This document shows positions 34,498 to 42,926 of a stretch of 44,574 bases of DNA, piece after piece. The number at the start of each line of letters is the position of its first letter. Position 1 is the stretch's first letter. A program made the translations under genes and the position numbers. The DNA comes from an uncultured Clostridium sp. (lineage in GTDB: Bacteria > Bacillota_I > Bacilli_A > Acholeplasmatales > Anaeroplasmataceae), in contig CAMEKY010000001.1 in the NCBI GenBank assembly GCA_945921565.1, forward strand, positions 1 to 44,574, written 5' to 3'. The notes beneath the pieces were generated by a model that saw only the letters and a list, made by a program, of their open reading frames with translations, was not told the origin of the DNA and did not search any database.

Positions 34498-35790
34498 ATG
34501 GGAAAATATTTTGGGACTGATGGTATGCGAGGCGTACCTAATCAAAAATTAACAGTAGATACTATTACTAAAATGGGTGCTGCGTTAGACTCTTTAGGAA
34601 ATAAAAATGTAATTTTGGCTACTGATACAAGATTATCCAAAGACATGCTTGCAAACGCTATTATGGCTGGCATTTTGTCACGAGGTATGAATGTACATTT
34701 TGCTGGTGTTATGCCAACTCCAGCATTGATTTATTTGTCTAAGGTACTAGGGTATACAGGTGTAATGATCACAGCTTCTCATAATCCTTATACTGATAAT
34801 GGAATTAAGCTTTTGAATAAAGGATATAAGTTATCTGATACTGAAGAAGCTAAAGTAGAAGAATTAATGGACAATCCAGTACAATATACTGGCGAAATTG
34901 GAAGATTTATTGATAAATCTAATGCTATGAATACATATTTAGATTTCATTGGCAATCAAATTGAAAAATCTAATTTAAAAATTGCAATAGATTGTGCAAA
35001 TGGTGCAACATATAAAACAGCACCTGAAATATTCTCAAAAGTAACAAATAACTTAGTTGTAATTGCTAATAATCCAGATGGCATTAATATTAATAATGCT
35101 TGCGGTTCAACACATCTTGAATTATTAAAGAAAACTGTAGTAGAGAATAAATGTGATTTAGGATTTGCTTTTGATGGCGATGGAGATAGAGTGTTATGCG
35201 TAGATTCAAAAGGTAATACAATCGATGGTGATATGCTAATCTATTTAATAGCTAAGTATTTAAAGTCAAAGAATAAATTAAATAAAGATACGATTGTACT
35301 ATCTATTATGTCTAATTTAGGTTTATTGCACAAGCTCGAAGAAGATGGTATTAAAGTAATAGAAACATCAGTTGGAGACAAATATGTTGTAAAAGCTTTG
35401 ATGGAACATAATTTATCTGTAGGTGGAGAAAACTCAGGTCATATTATCGTCCCAGACGTATTACATACAGGTGATGGCGTATTAAATGCACTGTTAGTTG
35501 TTAATTTATTATCAGAAACAAAAACCACAATTGCAGATTGGTTTAAAGATGTTAATATGTATGCTGATAAGATGGTTAATATTAAAGTAGCAAACAAGGA
35601 AAAAATATTAAATAATAAAACTTTATTTGATAGAATTGAAGAAATAAAAAAAGAATTAAATAATGATTGCAAAATCATTGTTAGAGCATCTGGTACAGAA
35701 GACTTAATTAGAGTATCAGTAATGGCTAAAGATGAAGCAACTATGTTAAAGTATTCTGATGAACTTGTTACTATGGTCAAAAGCATTTAA
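34498..35790 (+). CDS. glmM: Phosphoglucosamine mutase
   Basis: The 430-residue GlmM interconverts glucosamine-6-phosphate and glucosamine-1-phosphate. It starts at ATG 34498, after GACGAGGT. MGKYFGTDGMRGVPN opens the protein. The phosphoserine loop is TASHNP (92-97, Ser94), the metal loop DGDGDR (226-231), sugar selection GGENSGH, and phosphate binding RASGTEDLIRVSV near the end. Length is a little below the usual 440-450. It is the intact sister of the relic at 32523. It precedes the pyrophosphorylase and acetyltransferase that complete UDP-GlcNAc synthesis. Confidence 0.96.
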   Translation: MGKYFGTDGMRGVPNQKLTVDTITKMGAALDSLGNKNVILATDTRLSKDMLANAIMAGILSRGMNVHFAGVMPTPALIYLSKVLGYTGVMITASHNPYTDNGIKLLNKGYKLSDTEEAKVEELMDNPVQYTGEIGRFIDKSNAMNTYLDFIGNQIEKSNLKIAIDCANGATYKTAPEIFSKVTNNLVVIANNPDGININNACGSTHLELLKKTVVENKCDLGFAFDGDGDRVLCVDSKGNTIDGDMLIYLIAKYLKSKNKLNKDTIVLSIMSNLGLLHKLEEDGIKVIETSVGDKYVVKALMEHNLSVGGENSGHIIVPDVLHTGDGVLNALLVVNLLSETKTTIADWFKDVNMYADKMVNIKVANKEKILNNKTLFDRIEEIKKELNNDCKIIVRASGTEDLIRVSVMAKDEATMLKYSDELVTMVKSI

Positions 35791-35816
35791 TATCAATTTT
35801 CATAATTTTATTGTAT

Positions 35817-35846
35817 AATAAGAGAGATGAACAAGTCTCTCTTATT
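35817..35846 (+). promoter_or_regulatory. Perfect 11-bp hairpin in the leader before the pyrophosphorylase
   Basis: AATAAGAGAGA (35817-35827) is perfectly complementary to TCTCTCTTATT (35836-35846), with an eight-base loop. It starts inside a TATAAT (35814-35819), lies five bases before the ribosome-binding site, and is not followed by a T-run. It could be an operator overlapping the promoter, or a leader stem affecting mRNA stability or translation. It could also serve as a weak processing site for a glmM read-through transcript. Confidence 0.6.
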
Positions 35847-35865
35847 ATGTTGGAGGAAAATAAGT

Positions 35866-37083
35866 ATGAAGTACAACGATGTATATAACAAACTAAAGGT
35901 TAATAATCAATTACAATTATTGAAATGGTATGATAGTTTAGATCCAAATGAAAAAAACAAACTATTAGAAAATATTGATAATATTGATTTTTCAATTATC
36001 AATTCATCGTTAGTTGAAAATGAAAGAGAAATAATCGAACCAATTAAAACTCTTACAATTAACGAAATTGAGAAAGAAAAAGAAGATTATAAAAAAATTG
36101 GGCTATCATTACTATCGAGTGGACATCTAGCCTGTATATTACTTGCCGGTGGTATGGGATCAAGACTTGGTTTTGATAAACCTAAGGGAATGTATAATAT
36201 AGGATTAACAAAAACTTTATCAATTTTTGAATGTCAATTTAATACTATTAAGGATATAGTTACAGAGTGTAATAATAAATTATATGTGTTTATAATGACA
36301 TCTCCGATAAATGATAAGGATACGAGAGATTTCTTTGAATCAAATAATTATTTTGGATATGATAAAAATTATGTTAAATTTTTTATTCAGGATGAATTCC
36401 CAGTAACTGATTTAAACGGCAAAGCATTGCTTGCAAATAAATACACACCATTAACTGCTCCAAATGGTAATGGCGGGTGGTTTTTGTCAATGAAAAATGC
36501 AGGATTTGTAGATTTTTGTAAGGATAAAGGTATAAGATATTTCAATGTTTATGCTGTAGATAATGTTCTTCAAAAAATTGCAGACCCAGTATTCTTAGGA
36601 GCAACTTACAAAGGTAATTTTGAATGTGGTGCTAAGGTAGTAAGAAAAGTAGATGTGGATGAAAAGGTTGGAGTAATATGCTTATCTAATGGACATCCAT
36701 CTATTACAGAATATATTGACCTTACTGATGAAATTAGATATTCTAAAGATGAAAATGGTGAATATTTATATAACTTTGGAGTTATTTTAAATTATATTTT
36801 TAAAATTGATGCACTTGAAAGAACGGTATATGAAAACTTTCAAATTCATAAAGCAATTAAAAAGATTACATATATGAATGAAAATGGTGAAATACTAACG
36901 CCATTAGAACCTAACGCAATTAAATATGAAACTTTTATTTTAGATATGATTAAAATGATGAGTTCTTGCTTGCCATTTGAAGTTGACCGAAATAAAGAAT
37001 TTGCACCAATAAAGAATTTACATGGAACAGATTCTGTTGATTCCGCAAGAAAATTATTAGTAGAAAACGGTATAGAACTATAA
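35866..37083 (+). CDS. UDP-N-acetylhexosamine pyrophosphorylase of the UDPGP/AGX1 type
   Basis: A 405-residue nucleotidyltransferase starting at ATG 35866 after TGGAGGAAA. An in-frame ATG at 35827 lies inside the leader hairpin and lacks a ribosome-binding site. LLAGGMGSRLGFDKPKGMY (92-110) is the UTP-binding signature of the eukaryote-type UDPGP family (AGX1/QRI1). FIQDEFPVTD and PNGNGGWFLSM (about 190-213) are the AGX-like substrate loops. It would join UTP and GlcNAc-1-P (or the Gal form) to give the UDP-sugar. It is flanked by glmM and the GlmU-C-like acetyltransferase (13 bases downstream), which supports GlcNAc-1-P over glucose-1-P. Confidence 0.88.
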   Translation: MKYNDVYNKLKVNNQLQLLKWYDSLDPNEKNKLLENIDNIDFSIINSSLVENEREIIEPIKTLTINEIEKEKEDYKKIGLSLLSSGHLACILLAGGMGSRLGFDKPKGMYNIGLTKTLSIFECQFNTIKDIVTECNNKLYVFIMTSPINDKDTRDFFESNNYFGYDKNYVKFFIQDEFPVTDLNGKALLANKYTPLTAPNGNGGWFLSMKNAGFVDFCKDKGIRYFNVYAVDNVLQKIADPVFLGATYKGNFECGAKVVRKVDVDEKVGVICLSNGHPSITEYIDLTDEIRYSKDENGEYLYNFGVILNYIFKIDALERTVYENFQIHKAIKKITYMNENGEILTPLEPNAIKYETFILDMIKMMSSCLPFEVDRNKEFAPIKNLHGTDSVDSARKLLVENGIEL

Positions 37084-37095
37084 GGAGATATTCAT

Positions 37096-37779
37096 ATGGA
37101 TTTAACAATTAATAGTTTATATAAAAATAAAGCCACACTGATGATGGAATATTTATCTAAATTTACTTATCCTTGGGAAGCCTTAAAGGGGATAAAGGAA
37201 GAAATCATAAGAATAGGCAATTCTTTAGATAAGCAAGAATATAATGAAATATCTGAAAATGTATGGGTACATAAAAAAGCTAAAGTCTTTCCTTCAGCTT
37301 ATTTAGGAGCGCCATGTATTATTGGTGCCAATACAGAGGTTAGACATTGCGCATTTATAAGAGGTTCAGCAATTGTTGGCAACGACTGTGTAATAGGTAA
37401 CTCTGTAGAACTAAAAAATGTGATAATTTTTGATAATGTACAAGTTCCACATTATAATTATGTTGGGGATTCAATTCTTGGTTTTAAAAGTCACATGGGA
37501 GCAGGGGCAATAACATCAAATGTAAGAAGTGATAAGGCTTTAGTAATTATTCATAACGAAGGAACTGATGTTGAAACAGGAGAAAAAAAAGTAGGTGCAT
37601 TCTTAGGGGATAATGTAGAAGTAGGGTGTAATTCAGTGTTAAACCCTGGAACTATAATTGGAGATAATTCTAGTGTTTATCCTACATCATGTGTAAGGGG
37701 AATAATCCAATCAAATTCAATTTATAAAAATGATGGAACAATTATAACTAAGAAAAACTATGACACAACTGTAAGATAG
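37096..37779 (+). CDS. GlmU C-terminal-like acetyltransferase (left-handed beta-helix)
   Basis: A 227-residue protein consisting of a short helical N-terminus (1-50) and a beta-helix resembling the acetyltransferase half of GlmU. SVELKNVIIFDNVQVPHYNY (103-122) and YVGDSILG align with GlmU's VEIKKS and GHLTYIGDAEIG: Lys107, His119 and Tyr122 keep the exact spacing of GlmU Lys351, His363 and Tyr366. GAGAITSN parallels GAGTITCN. It should acetylate glucosamine-1-phosphate, the product of GlmM, and pass GlcNAc-1-P to the pyrophosphorylase encoded 13 bases upstream. No pyrophosphorylase domain is attached. AAGGAGAT precedes ATG 37096. Confidence 0.82.
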   Translation: MDLTINSLYKNKATLMMEYLSKFTYPWEALKGIKEEIIRIGNSLDKQEYNEISENVWVHKKAKVFPSAYLGAPCIIGANTEVRHCAFIRGSAIVGNDCVIGNSVELKNVIIFDNVQVPHYNYVGDSILGFKSHMGAGAITSNVRSDKALVIIHNEGTDVETGEKKVGAFLGDNVEVGCNSVLNPGTIIGDNSSVYPTSCVRGIIQSNSIYKNDGTIITKKNYDTTVR

Positions 37780-37801
37780 AAAAACTACTTTTTAATACGG
37801 A

Positions 37802-37825
37802 TTAAGTTGCCTTAACTGTTTTTTT
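37802..37825 (+). terminator. Weak rho-independent terminator
   Basis: TTAAG (37802-37806) pairs with CTTAA (37811-37815), and a run of seven T follows at 37819. The stem is short, but the T-run and position after the acetyltransferase support it. Confidence 0.5.
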
Positions 37826-37844
37826 GCACTACAATTATTTATGA

Positions 37845-37873
37845 TTGACAACAACATATCGTTCATATATAAT
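37845..37873 (+). promoter_or_regulatory. Perfect-consensus promoter of the HTH-Ugd gene
   Basis: TTGACA (37845-37850), a 17-base spacer and TATAAT (37868-37873) match the consensus at all twelve positions. The leader of about 35 bases ends in AAAGGAGG before ATG 37914. AATTAATT (in 37881-37895) is a small palindrome in the leader and one possible binding site for the HTH domain. Confidence 0.85.
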
Positions 37874-37913
37874 ATAAAATGTAATTAATTGCTACAAAAA
37901 GGAGGCGTATTAT

Positions 37914-39386
37914 ATGTTTAATAATGAATTATTATCTAAAGATATAATAAAACAACGTAAAAAATTTAAATTATCTCAGTCTGATTTATCTAATAGGACT
38001 GGAATTAATAGAGTTACAATCAGTAAGTTAGAAAATGGAATTTTTTTACCATCTGTTGATCAATTTGATAAGCTGTGCAATGTATTGGCTTTGAACCCAC
38101 TTGTATATTTTGAAAAGGATTCTAAAGAGTCTAAGGAAAAATTAAATCCGGTTAATATCGCCGTAGCAGGTACAGGTTACGTAGGGCTATCCTTAGCAGT
38201 CTTACTTGCTCAGCATAACCATGTTGTTGCTGTAGACGTAATTGAAGATAAAGTGAATAAAATCAATAATAAGATTTCTCCGATTCAGGATGACTACATT
38301 GAAAAATATTTAATAGAAAAAGATTTAGATTTAGTCGCTACATTAGATGGTGCTACAGCATATAAAAATGCAGATATAGTGATCATTGCTGCACCAACTA
38401 ATTATGATTCAAAGAAAAACTTCTTCGATACTAAATATGTTGAGCAAGTAATTGAACTGGTAATAAGCGTTAATCCAAATGCCATAATGGTAATTAAATC
38501 AACTATTCCGGTTGGTTATACTGAAGCAGTCAGAAAAAAATATAATACTAAGAATATTATTTTTTCTCCGGAGTTTTTAAGAGAATCAAAAGCATTGTAT
38601 GATAACTTGTACCCATCAAGAATTATTGTGGGATGTTCAAAAGAGGATGAAGAACAATATAAGGTTGCGCAAAAATTTGCAACATTACTTCAAGAAGGTG
38701 CAATTAAAGAAGATATTCAAACGTTATTTATGGCTCCTACTGAAGCAGAAGCAGTAAAATTATTTGCAAACACCTATTTAGCATTAAGAGTAGCATATTT
38801 TAATGAACTTGATACATATGCTGAATCAAAAGGTTTAGATACAAAATCTATTATTGATGGTGTATGCTTAGATCCTCGTATTGGAACACATTATAATAAT
38901 CCATCATTTGGATATGGAGGTTATTGCTTACCTAAAGATACAAAGCAATTAAAAGCTAACTTTGCCGATGTCCCAGAAAATTTAATTTCGGCAATTGTAG
39001 AATCTAATAGGACTCGTAAAGATTTTATAGCAGAAGAAATCTTAAAAAAGGCCGGTTACTATGGCGATGATGATTCGATAGGCGATGGTGGTATTCCAGG
39101 CAAAAAGGTAACTGTTGGTGTATATAGATTAACAATGAAATCTAATTCAGATAACTTTAGACAATCATCAATCCAAGGGGTTATGAAGAGAATGCGTGCT
39201 AAAGGGGCAAATATAGTAATCTATGAACCAACACTAAGTGATGATTTGTTCTTTGAAAATAAAGTAATACATGATCTAAAAAAATTCAAAAAACAGTGTG
39301 ATGTTATCGTTGCAAATAGATATGACGAATGTCTAGATGATGTTGCTAGCAAAGTATATACAAGAGATATCTTTAAGAGAGATTAA
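37914..39386 (+). CDS. ugd: XRE-type HTH fused to UDP-glucose 6-dehydrogenase
   Basis: A 490-residue single frame. Residues 8-66 are a Cro/XRE helix-turn-helix: [37 protein letters not shown], then [10 protein letters not shown]. After a 12-residue charged linker begins a complete nucleotide-sugar dehydrogenase: [20 protein letters not shown] (81-100), [22 protein letters not shown], and the catalytic Cys338 in [11 protein letters not shown]. This is the short Ugd type, oxidising UDP-glucose (or a similar UDP-hexose) to the uronic acid. No internal start codon with a ribosome-binding site precedes the enzyme part, so the fusion is real. The HTH may make the enzyme its own regulator, or may now serve only for oligomerisation. 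Confidence 0.92.
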   Translation: MFNNELLSKDIIKQRKKFKLSQSDLSNRTGINRVTISKLENGIFLPSVDQFDKLCNVLALNPLVYFEKDSKESKEKLNPVNIAVAGTGYVGLSLAVLLAQHNHVVAVDVIEDKVNKINNKISPIQDDYIEKYLIEKDLDLVATLDGATAYKNADIVIIAAPTNYDSKKNFFDTKYVEQVIELVISVNPNAIMVIKSTIPVGYTEAVRKKYNTKNIIFSPEFLRESKALYDNLYPSRIIVGCSKEDEEQYKVAQKFATLLQEGAIKEDIQTLFMAPTEAEAVKLFANTYLALRVAYFNELDTYAESKGLDTKSIIDGVCLDPRIGTHYNNPSFGYGGYCLPKDTKQLKANFADVPENLISAIVESNRTRKDFIAEEILKKAGYYGDDDSIGDGGIPGKKVTVGVYRLTMKSNSDNFRQSSIQGVMKRMRAKGANIVIYEPTLSDDLFFENKVIHDLKKFKKQCDVIVANRYDECLDDVASKVYTRDIFKRD

Positions 39387-39504
39387 ATGTTAAAGTTTTA
39401 TTAGTCTGATAAAGTTGAAAATAAAGGTAACGAATTAACAACCTTATACTTGATAGATTTTAATTAATTAAAACGAATACAAATTTTGATAAATCGCTGA
39501 TATT

Positions 39505-39532
39505 AAACGTGTTAGACTCTTAACACGTTTTT
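39505..39532 (+). terminator. Strong rho-independent terminator after the HTH-Ugd gene
   Basis: AAACGTGTTA (39505-39514) is perfectly complementary to TAACACGTTT (39521-39530), with a six-base loop and a T-run. The 118 bases before it (39387-39504) hold nothing I recognise. Confidence 0.88.
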
Positions 39533-39548
39533 AGTTTTATGGTAAAAT
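39520..39548 (+). promoter_or_regulatory. Promoter overlapping the terminator, for the second Wzy-like gene
   Basis: TTAACA (39520-39525) lies in the right arm of the terminator. A 17-base spacer is followed by TAAAAT (39543-39548), and the gene starts 31 bases later. Confidence 0.6.
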
Positions 39549-39579
39549 TGATTGAAAAGTTGTTTAAGAGGTATTTGTT

Positions 39580-40968
39580 ATGATAACAGAGAATAGAAGT
39601 ACTAATATAATAACTAAATTTTTAGAAAGTAAAATTTTTATAGTAATAATTGGTGCATTAACAATGCTATGTTGGTATATAAATAGCTTATACGTGACTG
39701 CATCTATATTTGGTATTATATTAATATTAGAATTAATATTTAAATCTAAACTATATTCATTTCCTGCAATGCTAGGATTAGTATTTGCAGGATATAAGAA
39801 ATATAGTATGTCCTTTAAAGATTATGGATTATATGTAATGATAGGAATATTATTATTTGCAATAATATTATTTTTAATAAGATTTATACAAAATAGACAC
39901 CTGATAAAACAAAGAATTAAAGGATGCTCTATACTCTATACTACATTGTTGTTATCTATACCAATGTTTGTTAGTATAATAAATAGTCCTGTAAAACCTA
40001 TTACCTTAGCACATACTGCATTATGGGTATTAAATGCAGTTATAGTAGTTGTAGTATTGTATGGTATACCTAATACCGAAGAATCAAAAAGAAAAATTGC
40101 ATTTTCATTTGTAGTATTTATGTTAGTAATTTGTATACAAACAATAATTTCTTCAGTAGATTATATTAAAGAAAATGGATATAAAGATTTAATTACCAAT
40201 AAGAATTTTTCATTAGGCTGGAATCTTACAAATCATGCAGTGGTAGGCGCTAATATAGGTGTATTATTTTCATGCTACTTATTTACTCAAACAAAAAATA
40301 TATTTGGTAAGCTTTTCTATATCTTTACTGCACTTTTTGGCACGTCACTTAATTTCTTTGTTGTATGCAGAGGTGGTATATTAGGTATTGGTGTATGTGG
40401 CTTATTTGTAATTCTAGCATTATGTATTTTATATAGAAGACAGTGGAAGTGTATGTTGTTAACAGCAATAATGTTTGGCTGTTTAACAGGAATAGCTTAT
40501 ATGTTCCTATCAAAAACGGATGTTGGTATTACCATGATTGAACACTTTAAAAATATTGGAATTGATGATAATGGTAGAGATAGATTATATATTTTTGCTA
40601 TAGATTTATTTAAAGCGAACAAGCTAATTGGTACTGGTTGGGGAAGTTCTGCGTATTATTTAAAAAATGTTTTAGGTACTTGGGTAACTAATTATCACAA
40701 CTGGTTTTTACAAATGCTTGCGACATGTGGAATCTTTGGAGTAGTTTGCTTAGGTATATATTTAATAGATATATTTAGGGTAAAAAAATCTCAATATAAA
40801 GATCCGTTCACTTGGATAGTATTTATAATAGTAATATATTTCTTGGTACATGGTTCAGTAGATACCGTATTATTTAGTAAGAATTTCCATTTCTTTTTAA
40901 CAATAGTAGTCGCAATGATAAAACTACCAAAAGAAGAAAAAATAATAATCAGACATTCTTTAATATAA
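39580..40968 (+). CDS. Second O-antigen polymerase/ligase-type membrane protein
   Basis: A 462-residue protein with about 11-12 membrane helices and the O-antigen ligase (Wzy_C) pattern. VVCRGGILGIGVCGLF (about 263-278) has the conserved arginine in the membrane-edge motif. The large outer loop has GRDRLYIFAIDLF, GTGWGSSAYYL and NYHNWFLQMLATCGIFG (about 365-382), the histidine region. It could ligate finished glycan to an acceptor, or polymerise a second glycan, since wzy is already present at 20951. It is transcribed alone from 39520 and lies outside the main locus. AAGAGGT precedes ATG 39580. Confidence 0.82.
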   Translation: MITENRSTNIITKFLESKIFIVIIGALTMLCWYINSLYVTASIFGIILILELIFKSKLYSFPAMLGLVFAGYKKYSMSFKDYGLYVMIGILLFAIILFLIRFIQNRHLIKQRIKGCSILYTTLLLSIPMFVSIINSPVKPITLAHTALWVLNAVIVVVVLYGIPNTEESKRKIAFSFVVFMLVICIQTIISSVDYIKENGYKDLITNKNFSLGWNLTNHAVVGANIGVLFSCYLFTQTKNIFGKLFYIFTALFGTSLNFFVVCRGGILGIGVCGLFVILALCILYRRQWKCMLLTAIMFGCLTGIAYMFLSKTDVGITMIEHFKNIGIDDNGRDRLYIFAIDLFKANKLIGTGWGSSAYYLKNVLGTWVTNYHNWFLQMLATCGIFGVVCLGIYLIDIFRVKKSQYKDPFTWIVFIIVIYFLVHGSVDTVLFSKNFHFFLTIVVAMIKLPKEEKIIIRHSLI

Positions 40969-41035
40969 TTTTCGTCTAGATTTATATAAAAAAATAGAAT
41001 ATAATGAAAATGGAAAAGAATAAGAGGTGGATTTT

Positions 41036-41734
41036 ATGAAGAAAACAAAATTTTTATTAGTAGCCATAGTATGTCTGTTTATTGCTGTACTTACATCGTG
41101 TGCGAAAAATCATTATGTATTTACAAATGTTAGTGGAATAATATATGCTAAGGGTACACAGACTGTTACAGTTACAGTTTCTGATGATTCAACTACATTT
41201 GAAAAGGATTTAAAGCCAGAGTACATTACATTAAGCGAAAAGCTAAAAGGAAAAACAGTAGATAGCTTTACATATGTAAGTGATTATAAAGCTGAGGTTA
41301 CACTATCAGGAACACTAGATACTATAAATACTGATGTAGAATATAGTTATTTTAATATTGAATTATTAAATGATGCTTTAAAAGGAAACTCTACAGCTAC
41401 AGTTTCTTTAACTGTATATTCAACTGCACCTAAGATTACAGCATTCAGAGCATTTTTCACTACAGGTAAAACCGCTTCATCTACATTTTCATTACCATAT
41501 GGAAATTTTGTTGAAGAGAATTGTAATGCACAAAATATAACATTACCAGATTCTAATGGTGAAATTACAAAAATTGAACTTGAAAATAATCAATTATCAA
41601 TCACTGTTCGTAATTTTGTGCCAACCGATAGTACAAACTATCCAATAGTAAAGGTGGCTGCAAACTGTACAAGCTTTAATATAGATTTATATCTTTATAT
41701 AGGTATTATGCTTTATTCAGCTGATTTATGCTAA
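41036..41734 (+). CDS. Lipoprotein, function unknown
   Basis: A 232-residue protein starting at ATG 41036 after AAGAGGTGG; a GTG at 41027 lies inside that site. The signal peptide KKTKFLLVAIVCLFIAVLTSC ends in the lipobox LTSC (cysteine about residue 22). The mature chain is threonine- and serine-rich and all-beta, with two or three Ig-like or cadherin-like strands (TQTVTVTVSDDS, STATVSLTVYS, YPIVKVAANC). A hydrophobic C-terminus (LYLYIGIMLYSADLC) ends unusually in cysteine. I recognise no family. A TATAAT at 41000-41005 may start its transcript, but its -35 is weak. Confidence 0.78.
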   Translation: MKKTKFLLVAIVCLFIAVLTSCAKNHYVFTNVSGIIYAKGTQTVTVTVSDDSTTFEKDLKPEYITLSEKLKGKTVDSFTYVSDYKAEVTLSGTLDTINTDVEYSYFNIELLNDALKGNSTATVSLTVYSTAPKITAFRAFFTTGKTASSTFSLPYGNFVEENCNAQNITLPDSNGEITKIELENNQLSITVRNFVPTDSTNYPIVKVAANCTSFNIDLYLYIGIMLYSADLC

Positions 41735-41781
41735 ATAAAATATATTAAAGTTTATATAGTAAGATAAAAAATATATATACC

Positions 41782-41810
41782 TTGCAATTTATAAATAATT
41801 AAAATATAAT
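41782..41810 (+). promoter_or_regulatory. Promoter of a short terminated transcript
   Basis: TTGCAA (41782-41787), a 17-base spacer and TATAAT (41805-41810), placed about 40 bases before a terminator rather than a start codon. Confidence 0.65.
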
Positions 41811-41816
41811 AAAAAT

Positions 41817-41878
41817 AACCCGAATGGGATAAGTCCAATACATAGTTGGGGTCCACTACTAAAACGTGGACTTTTTTT
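41817..41878 (+). ncRNA. Candidate 62-base small RNA or riboswitch-like leader
   Basis: Between the promoter above and the next gene's own promoter lies a transcript of about 62 bases ending in GTCCAC (41851-41856) / GTGGAC (41866-41871) and seven T. AAGTCCA (41831-41837) can instead pair with TGGACTT (41867-41873), competing with that stem. CCCGAATGGG (41819-41828) and CCAA/TTGG (41835-41838, 41845-41848) form two small stems upstream. There is no start codon with a ribosome-binding site. It may be an independent small RNA, or a regulatory leader reading through to the DHH genes. No known riboswitch consensus is visible. Confidence 0.5.
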
Positions 41879-41910
41879 ATTTCACAAAGAGCCATCCAAA
41901 TCAAATTATT

Positions 41911-41938
41911 TTGAATAATAATTAAAATATGCTATACT
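41911..41938 (+). promoter_or_regulatory. Promoter of the tandem DHH genes
   Basis: TTGAAT (41911-41916), a 16-base spacer and TATACT (41933-41938), with the start codon 19 bases later. Confidence 0.55.
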
Positions 41939-41957
41939 ACTATGGTAGGTGATAAAA

Positions 41958-42926
41958 TTGAAAAAATTATATAAAGCGATACTAAAAGATATAAAAAAAC
42001 ACGATACAATTATTATCCATCGTCACACAAACCCAGATGGAGACGCAATGGGAAGTCAAATAGGATTATCCTTAATATTAAAGAAAAACTTTCCAAATAA
42101 AGAAATTTATGTTGTAGGAGATACAAATAAAAGAGTAGATTTCATTGGTCAAATGGACGAAATAGCAGATGAAAAATACCAAAATGCATTAGTTATAATA
42201 TGTGACGTTGCAGTATCTTCAATGATATCAGACGATAGATATAAGCTAGCAAGTAAGGTATGGATTATTGACCATCATAAAAATACTTCAGATATAGAAG
42301 GCGCAAGCTTAATTATTAATTCCCACGCAGCTGCTGCATGTGAAGTAGTTGCGGACATGGCATTTAAATTAAAGCTACACGTTACAAAAGGAGCTGCAGA
42401 AGCTTTATACACAGGTCTTATAACAGATAGTGGAAGATTCCAATACTCAGACACAACACCAAAAACATTAATGATAGGTGCTTGCTTAATGGATATAGGA
42501 ATCAACGTACAAGCTATTTATGATAAGCTATATGTAGAAACACTAGAATCAAAGAAGCTAAAAGCGACATTCACTGAAAGAATGAAGGTCACAGACAAAA
42601 ACGTTGCTTATTTAATAAACACAAAAGAGGATTTAGAAAAATACAACGTTGATTTTAACACTGCATCTCGTGGAATGGTTAATATTATGGCAGGTATTGA
42701 AGGAATTAATATCTGGTGTAATTTTACATACAATCCACAAAACGAGAAGGTAATATGTGAATTTAGAAGTAGAGGAATGTCAATTGTAGATATAGCAAAA
42801 AAATATGGTGGTGGAGGCCACGACCAAGCATGTGGAGCTACAATCGATAGCTTTGATATGATACCTTCACTTCTTGCAGACTTTGATAATAGAATGGAGG
42901 AATACCTAAATGAAACAAATTCTTAA
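41958..42926 (+). CDS. DHH/DHHA1 phosphoesterase (NrnA-like), first of a tandem pair
   Basis: A 322-residue bimetal phosphoesterase starting at TTG 41958, six bases after AGGTG; GTG 41949 overlaps that site. The DHH domain has HRHTNPDGDAMGSQIGL (21-37), CDVAV and IIDHHKNTS (about 104-112). The DHHA1 domain ends with YGGGGHDQACGA. NrnA-type proteins degrade oligoribonucleotides and pAp, and relatives cleave cyclic dinucleotide products such as pApA. It overlaps its paralogue by 17 bases, so the two are co-translated. Which substrate each prefers is not visible. Confidence 0.92.
   Translation: MKKLYKAILKDIKKHDTIIIHRHTNPDGDAMGSQIGLSLILKKNFPNKEIYVVGDTNKRVDFIGQMDEIADEKYQNALVIICDVAVSSMISDDRYKLASKVWIIDHHKNTSDIEGASLIINSHAAAACEVVADMAFKLKLHVTKGAAEALYTGLITDSGRFQYSDTTPKTLMIGACLMDIGINVQAIYDKLYVETLESKKLKATFTERMKVTDKNVAYLINTKEDLEKYNVDFNTASRGMVNIMAGIEGINIWCNFTYNPQNEKVICEFRSRGMSIVDIAKKYGGGGHDQACGATIDSFDMIPSLLADFDNRMEEYLNETNS

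Noticed and set aside
35439-35786. 115-codon minus-strand frame inside glmM
   Set aside because: It is the antisense shadow of a conserved gene, has no ribosome-binding site and matches no protein pattern.
41817-41878. Purine, preQ1 or fluoride riboswitch
   Set aside because: None of the conserved cores of these classes is present; only the switch-like architecture remains.
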